From NCBI RefSeq assembly GCF_029909975.1, contig NZ_CP094516.1, positions 8,100,501 through 8,164,500 of the forward strand: a stretch of DNA of 64,000 nucleotides, given 5' to 3'. Source of the stretch: Bradyrhizobium sp. ISRA430. Lineage in GTDB: Bacteria > Pseudomonadota > Alphaproteobacteria > Rhizobiales > Xanthobacteraceae. The notes below the pieces were generated by a model. That model worked only from the letters and a program-made list of their open reading frames with translations, made no database searches and was not told where the DNA came from. Of the stretch, positions 51,775-60,648 are shown piece after piece; positions within the stretch are counted from its first letter, which is position 1, and every line of letters starts with the position of its first letter. The translations under genes and the position numbers were made by a program.

Positions 51775-52305
51775 ATGGAACCGGGCAATTGGCCGTCGGA
51801 GCACTCCGACGCGCTTCGCGACTATTTTCTCAAGGGCATGTCTTATGCGGAGATCGGAAGAGAAATTAACTCAAGATTCGGAACGGCTTATACGCGCAAT
51901 GCGGTGGTCGGCCGCGCCAAGCGGCTCGGGCTCGCCGCGCCCTCGCGAATGAAGAGTCCATCGATCGTCCCGACCTTTCCCGGCGAGCCCTGTCCGTTTC
52001 TACCGCGGCCGCAGGCGTTGCAGAGCTGGAGCGTGCCGCCGAAATCAGCGACGAAGCCGGCCGGGCCGGTGAAATTGCGCTGCGTGGGCATCAAGCCGCG
52101 CCTGATCTCGCTGCTCGAACTTGCGCCGGGCGACTGCCGCTATCCCTATGGCGGCGACAAGGACGGAGAGGAGATCACTTTCTGCGGTCATCCCCAGCAG
52201 CCTGGCGCGAGCTATTGCGCGCCGCATTTTCATCTGACGCGCGGGCCCGGCACGGGCGCGCGCACCACGGTCCCCGTCGTGCTGAGGCTCGTTTCAGCCG
52301 CCTGA
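51775..52305 (+). CDS. gcrA: GcrA-family cell cycle regulator
   Basis: 176 residues from ATG 51775. The N-terminal HTH block (DYFLKGMSYAEIGREINS, with RNAVVGRAKRLGL) and the C-terminal Cys/His block (LAPGDCRYPYGG, FCGHP, SYCAPHFHLT) are the two conserved parts of GcrA, an alphaproteobacterial sigma70 cofactor acting at methylated promoters. The mid-linker is Pro-rich. Bradyrhizobium-like genomes often carry additional GcrA-like genes, so this may be a paralogue. Divergent from the S24 repressor and possibly under its control. Confidence 0.85.
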   Translation: MEPGNWPSEHSDALRDYFLKGMSYAEIGREINSRFGTAYTRNAVVGRAKRLGLAAPSRMKSPSIVPTFPGEPCPFLPRPQALQSWSVPPKSATKPAGPVKLRCVGIKPRLISLLELAPGDCRYPYGGDKDGEEITFCGHPQQPGASYCAPHFHLTRGPGTGARTTVPVVLRLVSAA

Positions 52306-52346
52306 CGGCCATCGTTTCCATCGTCAATTTCTCAAGGAGTGTCCGT

Positions 52347-52922
52347 GTGATACGCGCCAGACGCAACAAGTCCTACAGGTTGGCAAAGCTCTACGATCGG
52401 CGCGCGTGCGATCTGCCGTTCAATGCCGAAGTGGCCGAAATCGAGGTCGATGATCCCTTGGCGCTCGAACCGGGCGAGAAGATCGTCGCGATGCGCTCGA
52501 TCCGCACCGATCCGCTCGGCCGGCTCTATTCCCATCACCAGATCGACGAGGCGCAATACCGCGGTGGTCGCGCCTTCCAGAACGACTGGGAGCGGGCGGA
52601 GCGTGGTCCCCAGGCGGTAGATCCGACCCGCGAATATGTCGACGGCGCGCGCATGCGCGAGGCGGTTACCGAGAGTCAGCGCCAGGCGGTGCTGCGGCTG
52701 AACCGCGTCGAGCGCGAGCTCGGCACCGACGGTGCCGCGCTGGTGCACGACGTGCTGGTCCTGGGCCTGACCATGGATCAGATCGGGCAGCGCCGCGCCG
52801 TGCGCAGCCAGCGCTGGAACGACTATTTCGCGCGGCGGTTCCGCGAATGTCTCGACCGGCTTGCGCTGGTCTACGGCTTTGCGACGGAAACGGGAACGCC
52901 GCGCGCGGAAAGGCGCCGATGA
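52347..52922 (+). CDS. Helical DUF6456-like protein following gcrA
   Basis: 191 residues from GTG 52347, which has AAGGAG seven bases upstream. Residues 100-185 form a compact helical module (AVTESQRQAVLRLNRVEREL, then LVHDVLVLGLTMDQIGQ and RECLDRLALVYGF) resembling DUF6456-type DNA-binding regions in alphaproteobacteria. It follows gcrA by 41 bases on the same strand. Probably a transcription-related protein. Family assignment is tentative. Confidence 0.6.
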   Translation: MIRARRNKSYRLAKLYDRRACDLPFNAEVAEIEVDDPLALEPGEKIVAMRSIRTDPLGRLYSHHQIDEAQYRGGRAFQNDWERAERGPQAVDPTREYVDGARMREAVTESQRQAVLRLNRVERELGTDGAALVHDVLVLGLTMDQIGQRRAVRSQRWNDYFARRFRECLDRLALVYGFATETGTPRAERRR

Positions 52923-52955
52923 GAGCGGCAGGCCGCCGGCGTGCCCGTTTGCCGC

Positions 52956-53312
52956 TTACGGATGCGGCGCGATCTGGTACGGCGTCGCATAAGGCTCGAC
53001 GCGGAGCGAGGCGTTGGCCAGGAGCCCGATCTTGGCGGTCGGCGCCTGCTGCAACTCGCCGTTCTGGCCGCGACGCACGTTGTACTGCCAGACGGTGAGG
53101 TCGCCCTTCTGCGCCAGCGCGTGCGCAACGGCGCTCGCATCATTGCCGCCGAGTGTCTGCAGCTCCTCGGCTGACAATCCTACGATGATTTCGTCCTTCA
53201 TGGTGACGATCTTGAAGAGGTTCATTTTGGTCTCCTGCGCCCATGCGACGGGTATCCAGAGAGTGAGGAGCGCAACCGTGGTGCCCTTGATGACATCGCA
53301 GCGAGAAAGCAT
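52956..53312 (-). CDS. Hypothetical protein, possibly exported
   Basis: 118 residues. Starting at ATG 53312 (AAGGA seven bases upstream) it has a signal-like start ending VAWAQETK. An alternative start ATG 53225 (MNLFKIVTMKDEIIVGLSAE) also has an AGGAG site and would give an 89-residue cytoplasmic protein. The body carries DLTVWQYNVRRGQNG and SLRVEPYATPYQ. Function unknown. Start choice decides its location. Confidence 0.6.
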   Translation of the reverse strand: MLSRCDVIKGTTVALLTLWIPVAWAQETKMNLFKIVTMKDEIIVGLSAEELQTLGGNDASAVAHALAQKGDLTVWQYNVRRGQNGELQQAPTAKIGLLANASLRVEPYATPYQIAPHP

Positions 53313-54025
53313 GCCGTCGTCCTTTGGTGCTGAGGCGCGCCCGAATCGAAGAGGTCAGTCAGCCATGGCGCCCGTGATCTGCGTGGCCGTTTCGCAACGG
53401 CTTGGTCGTCCGAACTTGAATGGCGGTTCACGGATTGGGATCGATGAACCATGGCGCGGCGAGCGGAGGCCAAGGTGCGGCTTCAAGGGACGCGTCAAAT
53501 GAAACGGATCGGTTGCGAGATCGACTTTCGTTTCGTCGGCGATGCAACCGTCCGAGATCGGACTCAACAATTACGTGTATACGCTGAAGAAGCTGGCGCG
53601 GGTCGGCCCAGGGCTTCGACAACCCCGATCGGAAGCGATCGCTCAAGTCGATTGCGAACCGCAGCTCAGTTCACATTCAGACACAAAGCAAAGAGCAATG
53701 CCACGGCATTGAGGTCGATCAAGGCGGGCGTGTGGAGCGATGCCGCTTCTTGACGCAGGTGGGTGACGTCGATGCATATTCCTGTTATCCGGAATTGCCG
53801 TAGTGCGATGCTGGCGAGGCGTCGCTGCGCTGATGGTTTGGCTTGCCTGAGGGGTTGTTTCTTGGCATAGTTGCAACCGATCGGCCATCCGCTTGGATGT
53901 GCGGTTTAGCGTGCCAATTCCCTGAGGTGCCCCCGGCCGAGAATCCTTCGCCGCGATGGCGTTCGATTCTTGAGCCAGACCGCGACGTACGACCAACGAA
54001 GGCCGACCCCTGTCATAGGTGCGAG
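53313..54025. other. Region without a recognised gene
   Basis: About 700 bp. Open frames here (for example 53643-53996 minus, 53451-53753 plus) lack protein-like composition, and I recognise no repeat. It might hold a decayed gene or an RNA. Confidence 0.4.
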
Positions 54026-54211
54026 ATGAAGAACTTCAATTTCGCGGCTGAATTGCACCTCAAGCTCGGCGCGCCCGCAAGCAGTACCGTCGAAAGCCTG
54101 CGCCTACTGCGTGCGTTTCTGAAGCTTGCGCCCCGGCAGCGTTTTGAGGTCATCAAGCTCGTGGAAGACCTCGCCACTGACGAATCCCTCCCCGAGCGTC
54201 CCCTCTCGTAA
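54026..54211 (+). CDS. Small helical protein, 61 aa
   Basis: From ATG 54026 the frame reads MKNFNFAAELHLKLGAPASS, then TVESLRLLRAFLKLAPRQRF and an acidic end. Amphipathic helices, no membrane segment. The upstream extension to 53843 is shadow-like. It is likely real but anonymous. Confidence 0.5.
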   Translation: MKNFNFAAELHLKLGAPASSTVESLRLLRAFLKLAPRQRFEVIKLVEDLATDESLPERPLS

Positions 54212-54358
54212 GGCAGGCCACGCGCCGGCGCCGCGCCTGTCCTTGGTTCGTGCCGCCGTATAGCCGGGCCGCCCGATTGTGCCTGGCGCCGGGTCTGGCC
54301 GCTGGAAGCCGATGCGCCAAGTGTGATAATCAGTAAGAAAAAGAGGGAGGAGTGCGAC

Positions 54359-54700
54359 ATGATCGAACCGAAGATCGAAGTTCCGGCCGAATTGCGCGAC
54401 TTGGCCGAGAAGACGATCGACCAGGCGGAAAAGGCATTCGGCATGTTTTTCGAAGCCGCCACCAAATCGATGTCGACGGTGCCGGGCGCGGGCACGGAGG
54501 TGTCGAAGCAGGCGCTCGCGTTCACCGAGCAGAACATGAAGTCGGCGTTCGAGCACGCACGCAAGCTCGTTCATGCCACCGACCTTCAGGAAGCCATGCA
54601 GATCCAGTCAGAATTCCTGCGCAGCCAGTTCACCAGTGCCGGCGACCATATGCGCCAAATGACCGGCAGCTTCATGCAGTCCGGCAAAAGTAAGTCCTGA
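54359..54700 (+). CDS. Phasin-family protein
   Basis: 113 residues from ATG 54359. The all-helical chain has the phasin pattern: EVPAELRDLAEKTIDQAEKA, then FEAATKSMSTVPGAG, SKQALAFTEQNMKSAFEHA and a hydrophobic heptad stretch EAMQIQSEFLRSQFTSAGDH. Phasins coat polyhydroxyalkanoate granules or act as granule-linked helpers. A strong terminator follows. The spacing GGAGGAGTGCGAC before the ATG supports this start. Confidence 0.88.
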   Translation: MIEPKIEVPAELRDLAEKTIDQAEKAFGMFFEAATKSMSTVPGAGTEVSKQALAFTEQNMKSAFEHARKLVHATDLQEAMQIQSEFLRSQFTSAGDHMRQMTGSFMQSGKSKS

Positions 54701-54715
54701 GTCAGCCGCCGCCTG

Positions 54716-54752
54716 CGCAAATCCCTGTCGGTTCAACCGGCAGGGATTTGCG
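54716..54752 (+). terminator. Rho-independent terminator after the phasin gene
   Basis: 16-bp stem CGCAAATCCCTGTCGG / CCGGCAGGGATTTGCG (one mismatch), loop TTCAA, followed by a short T stretch. Confidence 0.85.
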
Positions 54753-54778
54753 TTTGCGGCAGTGGCAAAACATCGTAC

Positions 54779-54925
54779 TCAGCCGCAGCACGATCCCGGG
54801 AACTGTGAGAGATCAATGCGGGCGATGATCGATCGGAGCCGTCTGCGGACCGAGCGATAGAGTCGATGAAGCAGCTCCGCCGCTCCGGCCGCGGACAGGC
54901 CAAGGCTCTCGATATGGTACGGCAT
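54779..54925 (-). CDS. Small basic protein, 48 aa
   Basis: Frame from ATG 54925, preceded by GGAGGGG four bases away. It begins MPYHIESLGLSAAGAAELL, has an Arg-rich middle (RSVRRRLRSII) and ends with GSCCG. The strong ribosome binding site supports translation. Function unknown. Confidence 0.5.
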   Translation of the reverse strand: MPYHIESLGLSAAGAAELLHRLYRSVRRRLRSIIARIDLSQFPGSCCG

Positions 54926-55001
54926 ATGCCCCTCCGATGCGAGGTGGCCTTCCTATCGCGCCCGAACCGGAGGCGCCTTGATCTGGCGCAAGGCAGGTGG
55001 G

Positions 55002-55832
55002 CTAGTAATCGGCGGGATTCATGATCATCGGACTGGTCGTATCGGCCGGCGCGAGCGCGCTGCTGGCGCTGTCGCGCAGGAAGCGGTCAAGCGTCGCCTG
55101 GATCTTCTCCTTGACGGCGTCCGGTCCGCGGTCGCTCATCTCCGTATGCTGCGCACCGGTATGGACAATGTCGATGCCGCGCGCCTTGGCCTCTTCCGCC
55201 GTTGGCAGGACGCCGGGGTCGGTCACGAAATTCGGATCCTTCGAGCGGAACGACAGGATCTTCAAGCGGTCGTTGAGCACGAACGGAACGCGCAGATTGT
55301 CCAGCGTGATCACCTTCGACACCAGCTCCGGATGCTGATGAGCGACATACATGGAGACGTCACCGCCGTTGGAATGGCCGACCAGCGTGATGTGATCATA
55401 TTCGGCGTTCTCCTGCCGCTTCTTAAGCTCGCCGAGCACGAAAAGAATGTTGGCCTCGCAGCGGATGTAGACCTGACGCCGGCCGACATAGGGCTCTCCG
55501 ACATGAGTCATCAGCGGCGGATCACTCGGCAGGTCCTGCTGGATGCTCGTGACGAGATAGCCGCGCGCCGCGAGCGCGTTGGCAAGGAACGAATACTCGG
55601 TGGCCTTCACGGTGTTACCGTTGCTGATAATGGCGAGCGGGAGCTTCCAGAGGCCAAGATTGGCCTTGGTTTCGTAGTCGCGCCGCACCGCGAGGTCGAC
55701 CGTGATCGGCCGCTGGCGCGCGGCGTCGAACAGACTCAGCGTCTCGTGACGAATGGCGAACTTGGAGACGACGAAATATTGGCCGACGCCCAGCACGCAG
55801 AGGAAAGCCAGGATCGCAAACACCCTCTTCAT
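55002..55832 (-). CDS. Alpha/beta hydrolase (lipoprotein/exported)
   Basis: 276 residues. N-terminal hydrophobic leader (VFAILAFLCVLGVGQYFVV) suggests export or membrane anchoring. The nucleophile elbow is GHSNGG at ITLVGHSNGGDVSMY. An early strand LPLAIISNGNT and a His-bearing HTGAQHTEMSD near the C-terminus (about 228-240) complete a plausible catalytic set. Probably a periplasmic esterase or dienelactone-hydrolase-like enzyme. Substrate unknown. Confidence 0.78.
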   Translation of the reverse strand: MKRVFAILAFLCVLGVGQYFVVSKFAIRHETLSLFDAARQRPITVDLAVRRDYETKANLGLWKLPLAIISNGNTVKATEYSFLANALAARGYLVTSIQQDLPSDPPLMTHVGEPYVGRRQVYIRCEANILFVLGELKKRQENAEYDHITLVGHSNGGDVSMYVAHQHPELVSKVITLDNLRVPFVLNDRLKILSFRSKDPNFVTDPGVLPTAEEAKARGIDIVHTGAQHTEMSDRGPDAVKEKIQATLDRFLRDSASSALAPADTTSPMIMNPADY

Positions 55833-56119
55833 TGTTCCATCTCAATCACTTTTGACTGAACATGGTCATTGGGAACTCCCGGATCGAGCGATCGTGAGCA
55901 GGCTAAGGGATTAAATTTAGGCAAGTCGGTGAGAGACGGCGCCCAAAAGGGCCGCGCGGGGGGCGTGCAGCGCAAAAAGCTGACGCTAGGGACAGCCTGC
56001 CTTGCCGCGCTCCAGGCAGAGACGCAGCGCGCTGGAGAGCGTGAGCGCCCCTGCCAGCGTGAGAGTGAGTGCCGACCATTGCGACATGAAGGGCACGCTG
56101 CTGGCCCGCAGGGCGGCAA

Positions 56120-56775
56120 CAGCGCGGACGATCTCTTGAGCAACAGCCATCTCGCGCTGTCCAAGGCAGAGGCCACGCGGCGCGAGCAGCCATGTGATCT
56201 TCGAAAGTACCATCAGGCAAGACTTGGAGAACAGGCTGACGCTCGAAAGCGAGCTTGCTCTCGCCGCGGACCGTGGCGAGTTCGAACTGCTCTACCAGCC
56301 GCAGGCTCGTCTGGTCGATGGCAGCCTGGTGGGGGCCGAGGCGCTCATCCGCTGGCGGCATCCTGTACGCGGCTACGTCTCGCCCGGTGAGTTCATGCCG
56401 GTGGTCCACCTCGGCACTATCCGAGCGGATTACGAACTGGGTGATGGAGGCCGCCTGCCGGCAGGCGCGGGCCTGGGAGTTGTCCGGCCGAAATGCCCGT
56501 GTCGCAATCAACCTGTCGCCGTCGCAGCTTCACTCCGGCGATCTCGCGCATACGGTTGCGGAGCTCCTCGACGCGACGGGGCTCACGCCCTCGTTGCTCG
56601 AACTCGAGGTCACCGAGGATATCCTGCTGCTCGACGAGAGGCGTGTGCTGGACATGTTCAGGCGGATCCAGGAGCTGTGCGGAAGGGCAGGGCTATTTCT
56701 TCGGCCGGCCGATGCCCGCCGAAGCGCTTCGTCTGCGCCGCCTGAACGAACATACGCGGCGGATTCCGATCGCTA
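56120..56775 (+). pseudogene. Decayed GGDEF-EAL cyclic-di-GMP gene
   Basis: Fragments of one protein are spread over three frames. LLSNSHLALSKAEATRRE recalls the end of a GGDEF domain. IRQDLENRLTLESELALA, then LLYQPQARLVDG and ALIRWRHPVRGYVSP is the EAL start (the family motif EALLRW is intact as EALIRW). AINLSPSQLHSGDL and LLELEVTEDILLLD are in a shifted frame. QGYFFGRPMPAEAL is the EAL end in a third. The middle of the EAL domain (with DDFGTG) is missing. Several frameshifts and a deletion make it non-functional. Confidence 0.75.
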
Positions 56776-57075
56776 GCGCCGGCGCGCGACCGCAACGCCA
56801 AAGAGAAAGGCGACGAAGAGGCTGGCCAGAGGCGCTTCGCGCGTGATCGCCGCGACGGTTGCGAGCGGCCGGCCGGGCCTTCGCGCTTGCTCGATTGCAA
56901 AGGTGAGGCGATCGACTGCGGCGTGCAAACCGCCCGCGACTTCGCCGATCGTGCGCGACACGTCGGTTGCTGCGTCGATGGCGCGCTCGGCCATGCCGGG
57001 CTGGGGATTGGGCTGCGGTACTTCCGTGCTCAAGCTCGCGACCTCCACGCCTGACGATAAGTTTGAGACCGGCAC
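56773..57075 (-). CDS. Small membrane-anchored protein, 100 aa
   Basis: Helical middle (AIDAATDVSRTIGEVAGG) and a C-terminal hydrophobic helix ASLFVAFLFGVAV followed by ARRR, a tail-anchored layout like ElaB/YqjD/DUF883 proteins that bind ribosomes or act at the membrane. No exact family is assigned. Convergent with the decayed GGDEF-EAL gene. Confidence 0.6.
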   Translation of the reverse strand: MPVSNLSSGVEVASLSTEVPQPNPQPGMAERAIDAATDVSRTIGEVAGGLHAAVDRLTFAIEQARRPGRPLATVAAITREAPLASLFVAFLFGVAVARRR

Positions 57076-57320
57076 CTTTGGCTATCCGCGCGTGCGCTCG
57101 TTTTGAACAGCGGGCCGAAAGGCCTTTGGCTATCCGCGACAGGCGCCGTCATCAACGGCGGGTGCCGGCCTTGGGCTGGCAATTCGGCGCCAGGGATTTA
57201 GTTCCAGAGCGGAGATTGGCTCCCCGTGAAACGACGGGCACGAATCTCTGTTAGGCTGGCGCCAGGCAATACCTCGAGGCACGACCTCAAGGTTCAACCT
57301 TGCTGACCCAGGAGATTGCC

Positions 57321-58298
57321 GTGACCGACCGGACCATGACGGATCGAGCCCGGCGCATCGCCTTGCTCGGCGCGCCCATCGACATGGGAGCTTCGCAGCG
57401 TGGTACCTTGATGGGACCTGCGGCGCTGCGTACCGCCGGCCTTACGACATTGCTCGAGAGCCTCGACTTCGAGGTCGTTGACTACGGCGATCTCTCCGTC
57501 GCCGAACTAGCAGATCTCGCCGACAGGCCGCCCGCAAAGGCCAATCACTACCGGGAGATCCAGCGCTGGACGCGCATGCTGAGCTGCCGCGGCTATGAGA
57601 TCGCGCAGACCGGCGCGATCCCGATCTTTCTTGGCGGTGATCACACGTTGTCGATGGGTTCGGTCAACGCAATGGCTCGCCACTGGCGCGAGTGCGGACG
57701 TGAGCTGTTTGTGCTCTGGCTGGATGCGCATGCTGATTACAACACGCCGGAGACGACGATCACGGCCAACATGCACGGCATGTCGGCGGCTTTTTTGTGT
57801 GGCGAGCCGGGCCTCGACGGCCTGCTGGGTGAAGATCCGCGTGCCTCGATCGATCCCGACAGGCTCGATCTGTTCGGGACGCGATCGATCGACAAGCTCG
57901 AGAGGGATCTGATGCGCGCGCGCCGGATCAGGGTTGCCGACATGCGCCAGATCGACGAGTTCGGCGTCGCCGTGCTGATCCGGCGCGTGATCGAGCGCGT
58001 CAAGGTGAGAAACGGCGTGCTGCATGTCAGTTTCGATGTCGACTTTCTCGACCCTTGCGTCGCACCGGGCGTCGGCACCACGGTGCCGGGCGGGGCAACG
58101 TACCGCGAGGCACATCTGATTATGGAGCTGCTGCACGATTGCGGGCTGGTAGGGTCGGTCGACATCGTCGAGCTCAATCCATTCCTCGACGAGCGCGGGC
58201 GCACTGCCCGCACCGCCGTCGAGCTGATCGGCAGTCTGTTCGGGCAGCAGATCACCGACCGGCCCACGCCGAGCAACGCGATTGCGCCGGGCGAGTGA
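57321..58298 (+). CDS. rocF: Arginase family (ureohydrolase)
   Basis: 325 residues from GTG 57321, with CAGGAG seven bases before it (TTG 57300 and ATG 57336 are alternatives). Binuclear Mn site motifs are GGDHTLSMGS, LWLDAHADYN and SFDVDFLDPC. MHGMSAAFLCGEPG and PGVGTTVPGGATYRE are arginase-type rather than agmatinase-type loops. It cleaves arginine to ornithine and urea. Agmatinase or another ureohydrolase is a less likely alternative. It stands alone upstream of soxC. Confidence 0.9.
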   Translation: MTDRTMTDRARRIALLGAPIDMGASQRGTLMGPAALRTAGLTTLLESLDFEVVDYGDLSVAELADLADRPPAKANHYREIQRWTRMLSCRGYEIAQTGAIPIFLGGDHTLSMGSVNAMARHWRECGRELFVLWLDAHADYNTPETTITANMHGMSAAFLCGEPGLDGLLGEDPRASIDPDRLDLFGTRSIDKLERDLMRARRIRVADMRQIDEFGVAVLIRRVIERVKVRNGVLHVSFDVDFLDPCVAPGVGTTVPGGATYREAHLIMELLHDCGLVGSVDIVELNPFLDERGRTARTAVELIGSLFGQQITDRPTPSNAIAPGE

Positions 58299-58468
58299 GA
58301 CGGACCCGTTGGCCAGGCATTGTGCGTCGCAAAGAACGGAACTGCTGTTGCCGCAAGCGGATTTAGATCAGTCCTGATCGAAATCCGCCTGCTTTTGAAA
58401 CGCGGACGAATTGCAAAAGCGCTTCTCGGAAGGTCTTATGCGTGCCGAACGCCAGCCGAGGACCCGCG

Positions 58469-59737
58469 ATGAGCACAAGAAGCGCCAACGACGATCTTGC
58501 GAAGGCCTCACGCCGACGCTTCCTGCAGGGCAGTACCGCGGCGGTGAGTGGCGCTGTTCTCGGCGCAGGCGTGTCCGCGGCCGCTGAAACGGACAACCTT
58601 CCGCCCAACGTGCCCGAATGGATGAGGGCGCCGGGCGAGCCGATGGGAAGCCAGCCTTATGGCTCGCCGTCGCCATTCGAGAAAAACGTCGTCAAGAACA
58701 TCTCACCCAATCTCAAGCAATACATTTCCGCGTCGGGCCGGACACCGTTGCAGGAGCTCGACGGCATCATCACGCCGAATGGCCTGTTCTATGAGCGCCA
58801 TCACGGTGGCGTCCCGACGATCGACCCCGCGCAACATCGGCTGATGCTGCACGGCCTCGTAGACCGTCCCTTGATCTTCACCATGGACGAACTGCGGCGC
58901 TTTCCGTCGGAGTCGCACATCTACTTTCTCGAATGCTCCGGCAACCCCGTCTACACGAAGCCCTACGGCAAGACGGCGTCGGATCTCGTCGGTCTCTTGA
59001 GCTGCGCGGAATGGACCGGTGTGAGCCTGAAGCTGGTGCTCCAGGAGGCCGGACTGCAGCCCGGGGCGAAATGGGTAGTCGCAGAAGGCGCCGACGCCGC
59101 CGCGCTGACCCGCAGCATCCCGATCGAGAAATGCTTGGAGGACGCGATGCTGGTCTACAGCCAGAACGGCGAGCGGCTGCGCCCGCAGCAGGGTTATCCT
59201 TTGCGGCTGTTGCTGCCAGGCTTCGAGGGCAACATGAATGTGAAATGGCTGCGGCGCCTGCATGTGACGGCGGAGCCGATCTATTCGCGCGAGGAGACCT
59301 CGAAATACACCGACCTGATGCCGGACGGCAGCGCGCGTGAATTCAGCTTCTACATGGAAGCCAAGTCGATCATCACGCGTCCCTCGGGCGGGCAGCGCCT
59401 GACAGCGCCAGGTTTCCACGAAATCACGGGCGTTGCCTGGAGTGGACACGGCAAGATCGCGCGTGTCGAGGTGTCGGTCGACAGCGGCAAGAACTGGCAG
59501 GACGCGCAATTGCAGGAGCCGGTGCTGACGCGTGCGCTGACACGCTTCCGTCTGCCCTGGCGATGGGATGGTCAGCCGGCGGTGATCCAGAGCCGCGCCA
59601 TCGACGAGACCGGCTATGTGCAGCCGACGCTCGCCGAGCTGCTCGCAGTGCGAGGCGACAATCACTTCTATCACAACAATGCAATCTGGCCCTGGCGAAT
59701 CGCGGCGAACGGCGAGGTGGCCAATGCGCAGGCGTGA
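58469..59737 (+). CDS. soxC: Molybdopterin sulfite/sulfane dehydrogenase (SoxC-like)
   Basis: 422 residues from ATG 58469. A twin-arginine leader (KASRRRFLQGSTAAVSGAVL) directs it to the periplasm. The sulfite oxidase fold has the molybdenum-ligating Cys156 in FLECSGN, the YTKPYGKTASDLVGLLSCAE loop and the dimerisation domain from about 300. SoxC with SoxD oxidises protein-bound sulfane sulfur. The N-terminal length and loops resemble SoxC more than SorA. The companion cytochrome gene overlaps by 14 bases. A GTG at 58442 is an alternative start. Confidence 0.87.
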   Translation: MSTRSANDDLAKASRRRFLQGSTAAVSGAVLGAGVSAAAETDNLPPNVPEWMRAPGEPMGSQPYGSPSPFEKNVVKNISPNLKQYISASGRTPLQELDGIITPNGLFYERHHGGVPTIDPAQHRLMLHGLVDRPLIFTMDELRRFPSESHIYFLECSGNPVYTKPYGKTASDLVGLLSCAEWTGVSLKLVLQEAGLQPGAKWVVAEGADAAALTRSIPIEKCLEDAMLVYSQNGERLRPQQGYPLRLLLPGFEGNMNVKWLRRLHVTAEPIYSREETSKYTDLMPDGSAREFSFYMEAKSIITRPSGGQRLTAPGFHEITGVAWSGHGKIARVEVSVDSGKNWQDAQLQEPVLTRALTRFRLPWRWDGQPAVIQSRAIDETGYVQPTLAELLAVRGDNHFYHNNAIWPWRIAANGEVANAQA

Positions 59738-60287
59738 GCTTCGGTGCGTCGCGTTCGCGATCCTGGTCTTGGCCTGCGTGGCGAGCGCACGGGCGCAAAC
59801 CGCCTACGGCATCGGACGGCCGGCGGCGCCGGCTGAGATCGCGGGCTGGAACATCGATATTGGGCGCGATGGCAGCAATCTGCCGCAGGGCCGCGGCACA
59901 GTCAGCCACGGACGCGAGGTGTTCGATCAGCAATGCGCTTCCTGCCACGGCGAGAAGGGCGAGGGCGGTGTCGGCGACCGGCTGGTCGGTGGGCAGGGGA
60001 CGCTTGGAATGGCCAAGCCGATCCGGACGGTCGGTAGCTATTGGCCCTATGCGACCACACTGTTCGACTACATTCGCCGCGCCATGCCGCAGAACGCGCC
60101 GCAGTCGCTCAGCAACGACGACGTCTATGCGGTGTCGGCCTATCTTCTCAGCCTGAACGGGCTGGTTGCGGCGGACGCGACGCTTGATGCGAAATCACTC
60201 GCGGCAATCAAGATGCCGAACCGCGACGGGTTCGTTCGGGATCCCCGGCCGGATGTCAGAAATCCGGCCTGCAAGGAGCGATGTTGA
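59724..60287 (+). CDS. soxD: c-type cytochrome, monoheme SoxD-like
   Basis: 187 residues from ATG 59724, signal peptide ending ASARAQ. A single heme site C71-A-S-C74-H75, then SYWPYATTLFDYIRRAMPQNAPQSL with a Met as candidate sixth ligand, and MPNRDGFVRDPRPD near the end. These blocks match the first half of SoxD, which usually has two hemes and is about twice as long. It should accept electrons from the SoxC-like dehydrogenase. Overlaps soxC by 14 bases. Confidence 0.83.
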   Translation: MRRRELRCVAFAILVLACVASARAQTAYGIGRPAAPAEIAGWNIDIGRDGSNLPQGRGTVSHGREVFDQQCASCHGEKGEGGVGDRLVGGQGTLGMAKPIRTVGSYWPYATTLFDYIRRAMPQNAPQSLSNDDVYAVSAYLLSLNGLVAADATLDAKSLAAIKMPNRDGFVRDPRPDVRNPACKERC

Positions 60288-60390
60288 ACCATCGGCCGCG
60301 GAACTCTCAGCAGAGCAATCGAATTGACCCCGAGAGGAAACGACTCGGGTCATCTTGATGGAACGAAATCGCATCAGGAATTGCTTGGGC

Positions 60391-60648
60391 ATGGACGAAG
60401 CCCTCCGGCATCCCGGCGTGATCGCGCTGATCGTCGCGGGGCTGACCATTGCCGCGATGCTGCTCGTGGACCACGGGCCGTGGAGCCGGGCCAAGGTGCA
60501 GCCGGCCCATGTTGCGATGTATCAAACCACGGGCGAAGCGGCGCGTGCGGCGGGCGCCGACGTCTTTCCGACCGACCCGAAATCGGTGGTCGAACCGGAT
60601 CGGCCGGGTCCGAAGGCGTCCTCGACCGTCAATCCCGTGACGCCGTAA
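60391..60648 (+). CDS. Small single-pass membrane protein, 85 aa
   Basis: From ATG 60391 (MDEALRHPGVIALIVAGLTI) it has one helix and a Pro-rich periplasmic tail. ATG 60358 would lengthen the N-terminus. Located 103 bases after soxD on the same strand. Function unknown. Confidence 0.5.
   Translation: MDEALRHPGVIALIVAGLTIAAMLLVDHGPWSRAKVQPAHVAMYQTTGEAARAAGADVFPTDPKSVVEPDRPGPKASSTVNPVTP

Noticed and set aside
53643..53996. 117-codon minus-strand frame
   Set aside because: Composition is random-like, without a family or a ribosome binding site. The region is better described as empty.
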